Shown here piece after piece: positions 55,267-64,000 of a stretch of 64,000 bases of DNA. The notes under the pieces are model-generated. The model was not told the DNA's origin and ran no database searches. It saw nothing but the letters and a program-made list of their open reading frames with translations. Source of the DNA: Halorhodospira halochloris (lineage in GTDB: Bacteria; Pseudomonadota; Gammaproteobacteria; Nitrococcales; Halorhodospiraceae); contig NZ_AP017372.2 in the NCBI RefSeq assembly GCF_002356555.2, positions 1,962,501-2,026,500 of the forward strand. Direction: 5' to 3'. The first letter of the stretch is position 1. The number at the start of each line of letters is the position of its first letter. Position numbers and translations under genes: made by a program.

Positions 55267-56364
55267 TCAATAATCCCCTGCAGACAAACCTGAGAGAGCG
55301 CCCAAGAAGAGATCATTCTCTTGCGGTGTGCCGACGGTTACCCGGAGGCAATTACTAAGCCGCGGATGGCTTCCATCAAGTGATTTGACCAACACGCCCT
55401 CGGCCAACAAATGCTTATAGGCCCTTGACGCTGGAATCGCTTTAAGCCGAAAGGTTATAAAATTGGTCTCGCTCGGCAGCACCCGCTCTACCACGGGCAT
55501 ATGCCGCAGCTCTTCAGCCAACCTAGATCGCTCGCCAAGCACTCGTTTAATCGCCTCATCGAGCTGCTGACGATGCTCCAGGGCAAACTTTGCGCTTACC
55601 TGGGCTAGCACTCCAACATTGTAAGGAAGACGGCACTTTTCTAGCTGCTCTACCCACTCGGGGTGGGCGATCAGAACCCCTACCCGCAGCCCAGCCAAGC
55701 CGACCTTGGAGAGCGTACGCAGCAGCAGGACGTTGGGGTGGTCAAGCAAGCGCGGCAAGAAACTCGAATCAGCGTAGGCGTAGTAAGCCTCATCAACGAC
55801 CACCACTCCCTCCGTTGATAAGGCCAAGGAGGATATCTCATCCAGATCCAAACCATTACCAGTAGGGTTATTAGGGTGGGCAACATAGGTAACAGCCGGT
55901 TGATGCTTGCCTACAGCGGCCTGCATAGCCGCTAAATCAAGGCCGTAATCATCTGCCAGATCAATCTCCACAAACTCAGATCCACTCAATGTGGCGATTA
56001 CCCGATACATGGCAAAGCTAGGTGCTGGCGCCATAACTGTTCGGCCATGCCCGGCAATAGCTAGATTGATCAGCTGAATCAGCTCATCAGAACCATTGCC
56101 TAGCAGCAGCTCTGCACAGGCAGGAACTTCAAAGACCTCGCGGACTACTTTTTTAAGATCGCCGCAATTAGGGTCCGGATATCTGTTTAGCGCAACTTCG
56201 CTAAGTCGATTTAGCCACTCATCGCGCAGATCTCCGGGCCAAGGCCAGGGGCTCTCCATAGCGTCCAGCTTTATCGCATCGCCAGGATCGGCGACCTTAT
56301 AGCCGACAAGATCCTGTATTTCGGGACGCACCCACCGCCTTACCTGCGCAGATAACTCACTCAA
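55267..56364 (-). CDS. hisC: Histidinol-phosphate aminotransferase HisC
   Basis: 365-residue class I/II aminotransferase. [15 protein letters not shown] binds the PLP phosphate, [18 protein letters not shown] contains the PLP-stacking Asn, [11 protein letters not shown] the Asp-Tyr pair, and [15 protein letters not shown] the Schiff-base Lys. Start is TTG, overlapping the hisD stop as TTGA. Works with HisG and HisD encoded upstream. Confidence 0.95.
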   Translation of the reverse strand: MSELSAQVRRWVRPEIQDLVGYKVADPGDAIKLDAMESPWPWPGDLRDEWLNRLSEVALNRYPDPNCGDLKKVVREVFEVPACAELLLGNGSDELIQLINLAIAGHGRTVMAPAPSFAMYRVIATLSGSEFVEIDLADDYGLDLAAMQAAVGKHQPAVTYVAHPNNPTGNGLDLDEISSLALSTEGVVVVDEAYYAYADSSFLPRLLDHPNVLLLRTLSKVGLAGLRVGVLIAHPEWVEQLEKCRLPYNVGVLAQVSAKFALEHRQQLDEAIKRVLGERSRLAEELRHMPVVERVLPSETNFITFRLKAIPASRAYKHLLAEGVLVKSLDGSHPRLSNCLRVTVGTPQENDLFLGALSGLSAGDY

Positions 56365-57677
56365 TTGCCCTCTCCGTGACCGGCTTTTCTAAACTCTGCT
56401 GCCTTAGCATGTGCCCCTAACCCTTCACCATGGGCAATCACCGCGGCACTCTCGGCCAACTTAGCGGCCCCCTCAGGCGAACAAAAAAGTGTCGTTGACC
56501 GCTTCTGGAAATCATAGACGCCAAGAGGTGAAGCAAAGCGGGCAGTTCGTGAGGTCGGTAGAGTATGGTTAGGACCAGCGCAATAATCCCCTAGTGACTC
56601 TGCAGTGTGATGGCCGAGAAAGATTGCTCCAGCGTGGCGAATGCCACCAACTAGCCGCTGAGGTTCGGCAACCGAAAGTTCCAGATGTTCTGGCGCGACC
56701 CGGTTGGCTACATCTTGCGCCTCGGCCAAATCGCGGACACAGATCAGGGCACCGCGTTTAGCAAGTGACTCACGGACAATATCGGAACGTTCTAGCTCCG
56801 GCAGCATGCGCTCCATAGCCGCTTGGACCTGGTCCAGGTAGACAAAATCAGGACAGACCAGCAAGGCCTGAGCATGCTCATCATGTTCGGCCTGCGAAAA
56901 CAGGTCCATAGCGATCCATTCGGGGTCAGCCTGTCCATCGCTAATAATCAGAACCTCGGATGGACCTGCAATCATATCGATCCCGACCACCCCGTAGACT
57001 CTCCGTTTTGCTTCTGCTACGTAGGCATTCCCCGGGCCCACGATCTTATCCACTGACGGGACCGTTTGGGTGCCATAAGCCAATGCCGCAACCGCCTGTG
57101 CCCCACCTAAGGTAAATATACGATCCACCCCGGCAATCTTAGCCGCTGCCAATACCAGGGATGACAACTCGCCATTCGGGGCCGGCACAGTCATAACGAT
57201 TTCTTCGACCCCGGCGACACGGGCCGGTACAGCATTCATAAGCACTGAGGATGGGTATGCAGCTTTACCGCCCGGAACATATACTCCCACTCTGTCTATG
57301 GCAGTAACCTGCTGACCGAGCAGATTGCCGTCTTCATCCTCATACTCCCAGGAATCAATGCGCTGACGAGTAGCATAGGCGCGAATCCGCGTTGCGGCGT
57401 GTTCAAGGGCACTCCGCGACTCAGGGCAAATTTCTTGAGCAGCCGCCTCTATCCGCTCGCGGGAGACTTCCAGCTCAGCAACAGAGCCAGCATCAAGGCC
57501 ATCAAAGGTACGTGTATACTCGAGTAGCGCCTTGTCGCCTCCTGTGCGCACCCCTTCAACCACCTCTGCCACCCGCTGCTCGAGCTCTGCCCCAGGGTGA
57601 CTCTCCCAGCCGACCAGTTGCTCCAGGCTCTCCCAGAAATCCGGCTGGGTTGTACTAAGGCGTTTAATATCTACCAT
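56361..57677 (-). CDS. hisD: Histidinol dehydrogenase HisD
   Basis: 438-residue zinc enzyme that oxidises histidinol to histidine in two NAD-dependent steps. [20 protein letters not shown] is the family signature, with [37 protein letters not shown] and [13 protein letters not shown] (catalytic and zinc ligands) following. Begins 24 bp after hisG. Confidence 0.97.
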   Translation of the reverse strand: MVDIKRLSTTQPDFWESLEQLVGWESHPGAELEQRVAEVVEGVRTGGDKALLEYTRTFDGLDAGSVAELEVSRERIEAAAQEICPESRSALEHAATRIRAYATRQRIDSWEYEDEDGNLLGQQVTAIDRVGVYVPGGKAAYPSSVLMNAVPARVAGVEEIVMTVPAPNGELSSLVLAAAKIAGVDRIFTLGGAQAVAALAYGTQTVPSVDKIVGPGNAYVAEAKRRVYGVVGIDMIAGPSEVLIISDGQADPEWIAMDLFSQAEHDEHAQALLVCPDFVYLDQVQAAMERMLPELERSDIVRESLAKRGALICVRDLAEAQDVANRVAPEHLELSVAEPQRLVGGIRHAGAIFLGHHTAESLGDYCAGPNHTLPTSRTARFASPLGVYDFQKRSTTLFCSPEGAAKLAESAAVIAHGEGLGAHAKAAEFRKAGHGEGN

Positions 57678-57701
57678 TGTTGCGTTGCCCCCTGCAGCCC
57701 A

Positions 57702-58349
57702 TCATTTGTTATCAGCTGCTGCATCAGCAGCAGTGGCCAAATCTTCGATCAAGGCCCCGATTCGCTGATGCTCCATCTTCAATGAAGCCTTATTAACCAC
57801 TAACCGTGAGCTTATCTCAGTGATAGTTTCCAAGGGTTCAAGACCGTTAGCGCGGAGAGTATTACCTGTATCGACCAGATCTACGATGAGATCTGCCATG
57901 CCCACTAGCGGCGCCAACTCCATAGAACCGTAAAGCTTAATGATCTCGGCCTGCCTGCCCTGAGCAGCAAAATGCTGCCGCGCCAATTCCACAAATTTTG
58001 TCGCAACTCGTGGTCGAGGTATATCCAAGCTTGACCCTGTTGGCCCGGCAACCATCAGACGACAACGTGCTATACCTAGGTCAACTGGGTCGTAAATGCT
58101 TTCGCCGCGGCTCTCAAGCAAAACATCTCGGCCAGCCACGCCTAAATCAGCCCCGCCATGCTCAACATAGGTTGGCACGTCAGAGGCGCGCACTATCAGC
58201 AGGCGCAGGTCATCTCGGTTGGTCTCGATAATTAGTTTTCGGCTCGAGTCCGGACTTTCCACCGGCTCTATCCCGCAGGTAGCGAGAAGCGGCAGGGTCT
58301 CATCCAGTATGCGTCCCTTGGACAGCGCCAAGGTCAGGGTTTGTCTCAT
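57702..58349 (-). CDS. hisG: ATP phosphoribosyltransferase HisG, short form
   Basis: 215 residues. It contains [40 protein letters not shown] and [21 protein letters not shown]. The C-terminal ACT-like regulatory domain of the roughly 300-residue long form is missing; short HisG enzymes need the partner HisZ for activity and feedback inhibition. This is a normal family form, not a truncation. hisZ is not in the window. Confidence 0.96.
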   Translation of the reverse strand: MRQTLTLALSKGRILDETLPLLATCGIEPVESPDSSRKLIIETNRDDLRLLIVRASDVPTYVEHGGADLGVAGRDVLLESRGESIYDPVDLGIARCRLMVAGPTGSSLDIPRPRVATKFVELARQHFAAQGRQAEIIKLYGSMELAPLVGMADLIVDLVDTGNTLRANGLEPLETITEISSRLVVNKASLKMEHQRIGALIEDLATAADAAADNK

Positions 58350-58364
58350 GAACTCTCCGTTGTT

Positions 58365-59624
<1,260 letters not shown>

Positions 59625-59963
59625 CTAGTCCATTCTCTCCTCGAACCCTTCGCCCCCTCGTGCCACCATTCTCAGCACATCCTCTACCCCGCTTGCCCGT
59701 ATGATGGCACGCATCTGTTGTGGTGCATCCCTAAACGCCAGGCTTACCCCAGCTTCGCGAGCCGCCCGTGACCACTCGACTAGCAGCGCAACCCCAGCGC
59801 TATCGGTGCGCTCCACCGCCGAGAGGTCGATCAGTCCAATCTCGCCCGAACGGACGAGTTCCTCACCTTGATGCCAAACATTAGCCACGGAGTCCAAATC
59901 AAGCGCCCCGTAAAGCTTAATACAACCGCTCTGGGTATCGCACTCAAGCTGCTCGCAAACCAT
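59625..59963 (-). CDS. mlaB: STAS-domain lipid-asymmetry protein MlaB
   Basis: 112 residues. STAS fold with the conserved LIDLSAVERTDSAGVALLVEW, containing the D-S-A-G loop. MlaB binds the MlaFE ATPase-permease on the cytoplasmic face and is required for its activity. It overlaps the mlaC stop by one base and precedes murA. Confidence 0.9.
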   Translation of the reverse strand: MVCEQLECDTQSGCIKLYGALDLDSVANVWHQGEELVRSGEIGLIDLSAVERTDSAGVALLVEWSRAAREAGVSLAFRDAPQQMRAIIRASGVEDVLRMVARGGEGFEERMD

Positions 59964-60586
59964 TAAAAACCAATCTCCTGGTTACGCGCCCTCATGTCCT
60001 CTACAACTTCCGGCAAATCCTTATCGCGCAGACGAGAACGAAAATCCTCGCGGTAATTCTGTACTACACTAACCCCTTCAAAGGTCACGTCCTCCAGCTT
60101 CCAGGCATCTGAGCTATCAATGAAACGAAACAAAACCCGCGAGCCGCCCTCTACTTCGACCCCAACCTGAATCCCGGCATCGCGCTGTCTACTACCCAGG
60201 ATACGAAAATCGAGGTCCTTATATTCTTCCATGCTCGAGGCATAGGTGCGCACCAGACTACGCTTAAACTCGTTGATAAATCTCTCCCGGGTCTCTGCGT
60301 CGGCATTACGCCAGTGAGGTCCGAGCATACGGGCCCCGATCCGCTCGAAATCAACATGCGGTTCAATGATCGGGGCAAACTTCTCATAGGTTCTTACCGG
60401 GTCATCTTTAAGTTCGTCGCCATATTCGTCCAACAGGGCAACAACCTTACTGCTGACCTCATCGACGATCTCGCGTGGGTGCTGCTTAGCATCCGCCGCT
60501 GCGCTCCACACAAAGGCCAGCGTAAAAAGAGCGAGGACCACAAGTAGACCAACTCTCGTTCGCAAGGATTTACTTATCATAGGCAT
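59963..60586 (-). CDS. mlaC: Periplasmic phospholipid-binding protein MlaC
   Basis: 207 residues. Signal peptide (VGLLVVLALFTLAFVWSAAADA), then the Tol-Tol_Ttg2 domain with APIIEPHVDFERIGARMLGPHWR, FKRSLVRTYASSM and the C-terminal VVQNYREDFRSRL. It shuttles phospholipid between the outer-membrane MlaA complex and MlaFEDB. Starts could be 60586 or a Met two codons on. 127 bp of AT-rich sequence lies between mlaD and mlaC with no gene. Confidence 0.93.
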   Translation of the reverse strand: MPMISKSLRTRVGLLVVLALFTLAFVWSAAADAKQHPREIVDEVSSKVVALLDEYGDELKDDPVRTYEKFAPIIEPHVDFERIGARMLGPHWRNADAETRERFINEFKRSLVRTYASSMEEYKDLDFRILGSRQRDAGIQVGVEVEGGSRVLFRFIDSSDAWKLEDVTFEGVSVVQNYREDFRSRLRDKDLPEVVEDMRARNQEIGF

Positions 60587-60713
60587 ACCAATTGCTCTTA
60601 GGAGCCACGCCCACCAATTGCGGCAGATTTGCGTGACTCGTAGTGGCAGTAGATGAAACTCCCTTAAGTCTTGAGGTTAGCTTAACTCTGCCCAACGGTA
60701 AACTTGCGCCGCT

Positions 60714-61169
60714 TCAATCCCCCATTGAGCTTATAAACTGACCTATTAACCTCTCCAGGACCACCGCGGATTGAGTCTCGGTGAATTGATCGCCCGGCTG
60801 GAGAGTCTCGTCTTCCCAACCCGGATCTATTCCTATGTATTGTTCACCCAACAACCCAGATGTATAGATTGCAGCCCTACTGTCAGCGGGTATGGAGTCG
60901 TACCTTTGGTCTATATTGAGCACCACTCGTGCCTGATGGGTCTGCGGATCGAGACGAATGGTTTCAACCCGGCCAATCTTTACCCCGGCCATCTGCACCT
61001 GCGCCCTCTCGCGCAATCCCGCCACGTTGTCAAACGTCGCGCTAACCTGGTAACCGGGGGATTTGCGAATCTCCACTAGGCCGCTAACTTGCAGCGAAAG
61101 GAACAGCATCGCAGCCAGCGCCACCACCACGAAAAGCCCAACCCATATCTCTACAAGCCGCTGTTGCAT
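60714..61169 (-). CDS. mlaD: MCE-domain protein MlaD
   Basis: 151 residues. A short cytoplasmic N-terminus, one transmembrane helix (about 7-26, IWVGLFVVVALAAMLFLSL) and a single MCE domain with VSATFDNVAGLREGAQV-like text (here AGLRERAQVQMAGVKIG) and LLGEQYIGIDPG. MlaD forms the hexameric lipid channel of the complex. Starts 17 bp after mlaE. Confidence 0.95.
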   Translation of the reverse strand: MQQRLVEIWVGLFVVVALAAMLFLSLQVSGLVEIRKSPGYQVSATFDNVAGLRERAQVQMAGVKIGRVETIRLDPQTHQARVVLNIDQRYDSIPADSRAAIYTSGLLGEQYIGIDPGWEDETLQPGDQFTETQSAVVLERLIGQFISSMGD

Positions 61170-61186
61170 AAGTTTTCTCTCTAAAA

Positions 61187-61963
61187 TCAGCCGAACATCA
61201 GGGCCGTTAACAGAAAGTCCAGGCCGAGGACTATAAGAGACGCATGAACCACACTCAACGTAGTCGCCCGACTGACTCCTTCGGAAGTCGGCACCGCCAT
61301 ATACCCCTTATGAAGCGCAACCCAGCCCACTACCACAGCAAAAACTACGCTTTTTATAAGCCCATTGAGTATATCATCCCGGACGCTAACAGCATTCTGC
61401 ATGTTAGACCAAAAGGCACCGCCGTCGATTCCCACCATGCCCACCGATACCAAATAACCGCCAATTATGCCTACCGCGCTAAATATGGTTGCCAATAGCG
61501 GGACGGCGATGAGAACCCCAAGGAAACGCGGCACCAGGATACGCCTTTCCGGATCAATCGCCATCATCTCCATGCTCGACAACTGCTCTGTAGCACGCAT
61601 CAGGCCAACCTCTGCGGTAAGGGCTGAACCAGCCCGACCGGCAAAGAGCAGTGCCGTGACCACCGGCCCTAGCTCCCGGACCAGAGTTAGTGCAACCATC
61701 ACGCCTACCTGCTCGGCGGCACCGAAATCCGAGAGGGTGTAATAGCCCTGCAAGCCGAGCACCATGCCAATGAAGAGCGCCGATACGACAATTATGACTA
61801 GCGATAGAACGCCAAGCTTGTAGACTTGATCAATAACCAGCAGGGGGCGGCGCACCCCAATCGACAAGGAGCGCATTAGCCGCAAAAAGAGGAAGACGCC
61901 CTCACCCACCCCCCTCAAACCAGTTATTACCTTGTTGCCAAGTGCCTGTAACAGGCTAATCAC
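61187..61963 (-). CDS. mlaE: Phospholipid ABC transporter permease MlaE
   Basis: 258 residues, five to six helices. [43 protein letters not shown] (with the EV/ELG loop that meets the ATPase) and [15 protein letters not shown] are conserved. Start is GTG, overlapping the mlaF stop as GTGA. Partner of MlaF and MlaD. Confidence 0.96.
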   Translation of the reverse strand: MISLLQALGNKVITGLRGVGEGVFLFLRLMRSLSIGVRRPLLVIDQVYKLGVLSLVIIVVSALFIGMVLGLQGYYTLSDFGAAEQVGVMVALTLVRELGPVVTALLFAGRAGSALTAEVGLMRATEQLSSMEMMAIDPERRILVPRFLGVLIAVPLLATIFSAVGIIGGYLVSVGMVGIDGGAFWSNMQNAVSVRDDILNGLIKSVVFAVVVGWVALHKGYMAVPTSEGVSRATTLSVVHASLIVLGLDFLLTALMFG

Positions 61964-62781
61964 GCTTGCAGCTCCTTATGTATCTCTTCGGCAAAACTCG
62001 GTCCGGGGTAGTGAAAAGGCACAGGGCCATCGGCACGGGCATCGATGAATTGACGCACCGCTGGATATTCGGAACGCCGCAGCTGTTCAGGCGTGCCCTC
62101 CGCGATCAGCCTACCCTCGGCCAGAAGGTAGACGTAATCAGCTATGGCCAGGGTCTCTTCGACATCATGGGAAACCAGAACGGAAGTTAGCCCAAGGATG
62201 TCATTGAGCCTCCTTATCAAGTCAACTAGCACACCCATGGTAATGGGATCTTGACCGGCAAAGGGTTCATCGTACATAACCAGGACCGGATCCAAGGCAA
62301 TCGCCCGTGCCATAGCAACTCGCCTAGCCATACCTCCAGAAAGTTCGCTAGGCATTAGGTTCTGCGCCCCGCGCAGGCCGACTGCCTCCAGCTTTAAAAG
62401 CACCAAAGTACGCAGCAAAGGCTCCGGTAGCCGGGTGTGTTCGCGCACGGGAAAGGCGACATTCTCGAACACATTCAGGTGGGTGAACAGGGCCCCGCTC
62501 TGGAAGAGAACCCCCATACGTCGACGTAACGCGTATAGCTCGCGGCGCTTTAGCTTAGGCACCTCAACGCCTGCAACCTCCACCAGGCCCTCAGTAGGAG
62601 CGAGTTGCCCACCCAAAACCCGCAACATAGTAGTCTTGCCACTACCACTGGGGCCCATTATTGCAGTCACTTTGCCGCTGCGTATATCAACGTCAACGCC
62701 GTCAAAAATCCACCGGGAGCCACGTCGCACCTTTAGACCACGCACTTTGGCAAAGATATCATTTGCTTCATCGACGGCCAT
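61960..62781 (-). CDS. mlaF: Phospholipid ABC transporter ATP-binding protein MlaF
   Basis: 273 residues from the ATG at 62781; the open frame reaches a TTG at 62862, but the added residues do not look like the family N-terminus. Walker [10 protein letters not shown], signature [15 protein letters not shown], Walker [14 protein letters not shown], and H-loop VSHDVEE. First gene of mlaFEDCB, the retrograde lipid-asymmetry system. A candidate promoter lies at 62850-62878. Confidence 0.95.
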   Translation of the reverse strand: MAVDEANDIFAKVRGLKVRRGSRWIFDGVDVDIRSGKVTAIMGPSGSGKTTMLRVLGGQLAPTEGLVEVAGVEVPKLKRRELYALRRRMGVLFQSGALFTHLNVFENVAFPVREHTRLPEPLLRTLVLLKLEAVGLRGAQNLMPSELSGGMARRVAMARAIALDPVLVMYDEPFAGQDPITMGVLVDLIRRLNDILGLTSVLVSHDVEETLAIADYVYLLAEGRLIAEGTPEQLRRSEYPAVRQFIDARADGPVPFHYPGPSFAEEIHKELQA

Positions 62782-62796
62782 GGTTATTGTGCCTGT

Positions 62797-62825
62797 ATTA
62801 TAATCTGAACAATCTATCCGGATAG
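62797..62825 (-). promoter_or_regulatory. TATAAT box and CTATCCGGATAG palindrome upstream of mlaF
   Basis: A perfect minus-strand TATAAT (62797-62802) lies only 15 bp before the mlaF ATG, and a perfect 12-bp palindrome (62814-62825) occupies the position of its spacer and -35. This could be a second, near-leaderless promoter under an operator, or an operator just downstream of the main promoter. Confidence 0.45.
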
Positions 62826-62849
62826 GGCTAAAAACCTCTTCGAGGACCA

Positions 62850-62878
62850 AGTATCCACTCAACTGACCATGCGGTCAA
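62850..62878 (-). promoter_or_regulatory. Candidate sigma70 promoter of the mla operon
   Basis: On the minus strand TTGACC (62873-62878) and GATACT (62850-62855) are exactly 17 bp apart (5/6 and 4/6 matches), giving a leader of about 60 nt that would include the 12-bp palindrome at 62814-62825. Confidence 0.5.
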
Positions 62879-63006
62879 ACTAGCGCAGGCCGGAGAAATA
62901 CTGATAGCCTCGCAGGGATGACTCACGGATCCGCCAAAGCCGCAGTTGCGTGGCTTTACAGGTTGCTAGAAGATCTCCAAGAGCAAGCACTAAGGTGTCA
63001 AGAGAA

Positions 63007-64000
63007 TTGAACAACACCCTCTACCAAAGCAAGTCAGAGCACAACGACCAGGAACTTGCTGAGCACCAAGAGACAAATAAGCGTCTGCAGAGACTTGGCC
63101 AGGAGGTACTTAAGCTGGAAGCAAAGGCTGTCAACTCTTTGGCTGAACGCATCGGTGATAACTTCAGCAGAGCCTGCCGCCATATACTATCCTGCACTGG
63201 CAGGGTAATAGTCACCGGCATGGGTAAATCGGGGCATATAGGCTCTAAAATAGCAGCCACCCTAGCCAGCACCGGCACCCCGGCGTTTTTCGTCCACCCC
63301 GGCGAAGCTAGCCATGGCGATCTAGGCATGATAACCGGCGCCGATGTGGTGCTGGCTCTTTCCAACTCTGGCGAAACCCATGAACTCAACGCCATATTGC
63401 CCCGCTTAAGGCGTCTCGGCGTACCGCTTATCTCCCTTACCGGCAATCCGGATTCCACCCTGGCCCGCGAAGCCACAGTGCACATCGACATACAGGTGGA
63501 AAAGGAGGCATGCCCCTTGGGCTTAGCACCAACCTCTAGCACAACCGCGAGTCTAGCTATGGGCGATGCGCTAGCGATAGCCCTGCTTGATGCCCGCGGC
63601 TTTACTGCCGAGGACTTTGCCCGCTCCCACCCTGGCGGTCGCCTGGGTCGGCGACTTCTGCTGCACATTGAGGACGTCATGCAGACCGGCGACAAGGTTC
63701 CGCAAGTTACTCCCGGAACATTGCTGCGCGAGGCCTTGCTGGAGATAAGCCACAAAGGCTTAGGCATGACGGCTGTAGTGGACTCTACTCAACAAGTGCT
63801 CGGCATATTTACAGACGGTGACCTACGCCGCGCTTTAGATCAAGGCATTGATGTGCACACCACCGAGATTGCGACAGTAATGACCCAAGCTCCGCAAACG
63901 GCCCCGCCACACCTGCTCGCGGCCGAAGCCGCGGAGCGCATGGAGCGCCATCGTATCAACGCCCTGTTGATAACCGCTGAAGATGGCAGGCTGATAGGCG
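63007..64000 (+). CDS. kdsD: D-arabinose 5-phosphate isomerase KdsD, partial (3' end beyond window)
   Basis: Converts ribulose 5-phosphate to arabinose 5-phosphate, the first step to KDO of lipopolysaccharide. 331 codons are visible. The SIS domain has VTGMGKSGHIGSKIAATLASTG (shown in part), HPGEASHGDLGMI, SNSGETHEL and the SHPGGRLGRRLL end; two CBS motifs follow (IFTDGDLRRALDQG and the partial second). No ATG exists upstream of residue 72, so the start is TTG 63007 (AAGGTG 9 nt upstream) or GTG 62995. The N-terminus is about 15 residues longer than in E. coli and is polar and helical. Divergent from mlaF. Confidence 0.93.
   Translation, partial: MNNTLYQSKSEHNDQELAEHQETNKRLQRLGQEVLKLEAKAVNSLAERIGDNFSRACRHILSCTGRVIVTGMGKSGHIGSKIAATLASTGTPAFFVHPGEASHGDLGMITGADVVLALSNSGETHELNAILPRLRRLGVPLISLTGNPDSTLAREATVHIDIQVEKEACPLGLAPTSSTTASLAMGDALAIALLDARGFTAEDFARSHPGGRLGRRLLLHIEDVMQTGDKVPQVTPGTLLREALLEISHKGLGMTAVVDSTQQVLGIFTDGDLRRALDQGIDVHTTEIATVMTQAPQTAPPHLLAAEAAERMERHRINALLITAEDGRLIG

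Noticed and set aside
57702-58349. HisG truncation
   Set aside because: Length and motifs match the complete short form of the family; the frame ends normally.
63021-63767. 248-residue open frame on the minus strand
   Set aside because: It is antisense to kdsD, whose protein motifs are unmistakable; the product is Ser/Arg-rich, as typical of shadow frames.

Overview
This 64 kb window is chromosomal DNA from a gammaproteobacterium. The evidence is a complete division/cell-wall (dcw) cluster in the usual order, a cytochrome bc1 operon next to sspAB, an mla operon next to murA-hisGDC, and lpoA-yraN-diaA beside rnpB and rsmI. Gene order from speD through kdsD closely resembles the Pseudomonas-type arrangement. 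Base composition looks like mid-50s % GC by eye. Many proteins have acidic tails or patches, and two polyhydroxyalkanoate synthases are present, which would fit a halophilic member of the Chromatiales/Ectothiorhodospiraceae. That placement is inference; no marker here fixes the species. Coding density is high and no tRNA, IS element, prophage or CRISPR array is visible.

Layout. 1-4.2 kb: the 5' part of a class I PHA synthase (leftward), a 30-bp tandem repeat array, palindromic repeats, and a DrrAB-type ABC exporter. 4.3-12.0 kb: a leftward run ybbA-ybbP followed by three envelope genes of unclear function (barrel/coiled-coil/LytR_C protein, TraF_2-like protein, acidic lipoprotein), with tesA divergent. 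13-15.6 kb: purE-purK-rdgC. 15.6-18.6 kb: a small flagellar-like protein, a second PHA synthase, and divergent rsmJ. 18.6-20.6 kb: rpsI, rplM and speD, the last with a long structured leader. 20.8-25.4 kb: gph-trpE-trpG-trpD-trpC. 25.5-44.3 kb: the dcw cluster from mraZ to ftsZ plus lpxC, read leftward, with a MraZ operator at its head. 44.5-48.8 kb: rnpB, rsmI, lpoA-yraN-diaA. 48.9-52.6 kb: petABC and sspAB. 52.8-55.1 kb: a NIF3 protein and an AlgW/DegS-type protease. 55.3-62.8 kb: mlaFEDCB-murA-hisG-hisD-hisC. 63.0 kb to the end: kdsD (partial).

The genes work together mainly in envelope biology. MurA through MurG, MraY, Ddl and the Fts proteins build septal peptidoglycan. LpoA supports a peptidoglycan synthase, LpxC and KdsD feed lipid A/LPS synthesis, Mla keeps outer-membrane lipid asymmetry, and AlgW/DegS senses envelope stress. 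Tryptophan, histidine, purine and polyamine genes and the bc1 complex are ordinary housekeeping blocks.

The least explained content is (1) a family of about 100-170 bp nested palindromic repeats in five intergenic regions, whose asymmetric core appears flipped relative to its flanks in at least one copy; (2) the three-gene envelope block behind ybbAP; (3) the 30-bp array with perfect palindromes upstream of the first PHA synthase; and (4) a small ORF with a strong ribosome binding site that overlaps the protease start by ATGA.
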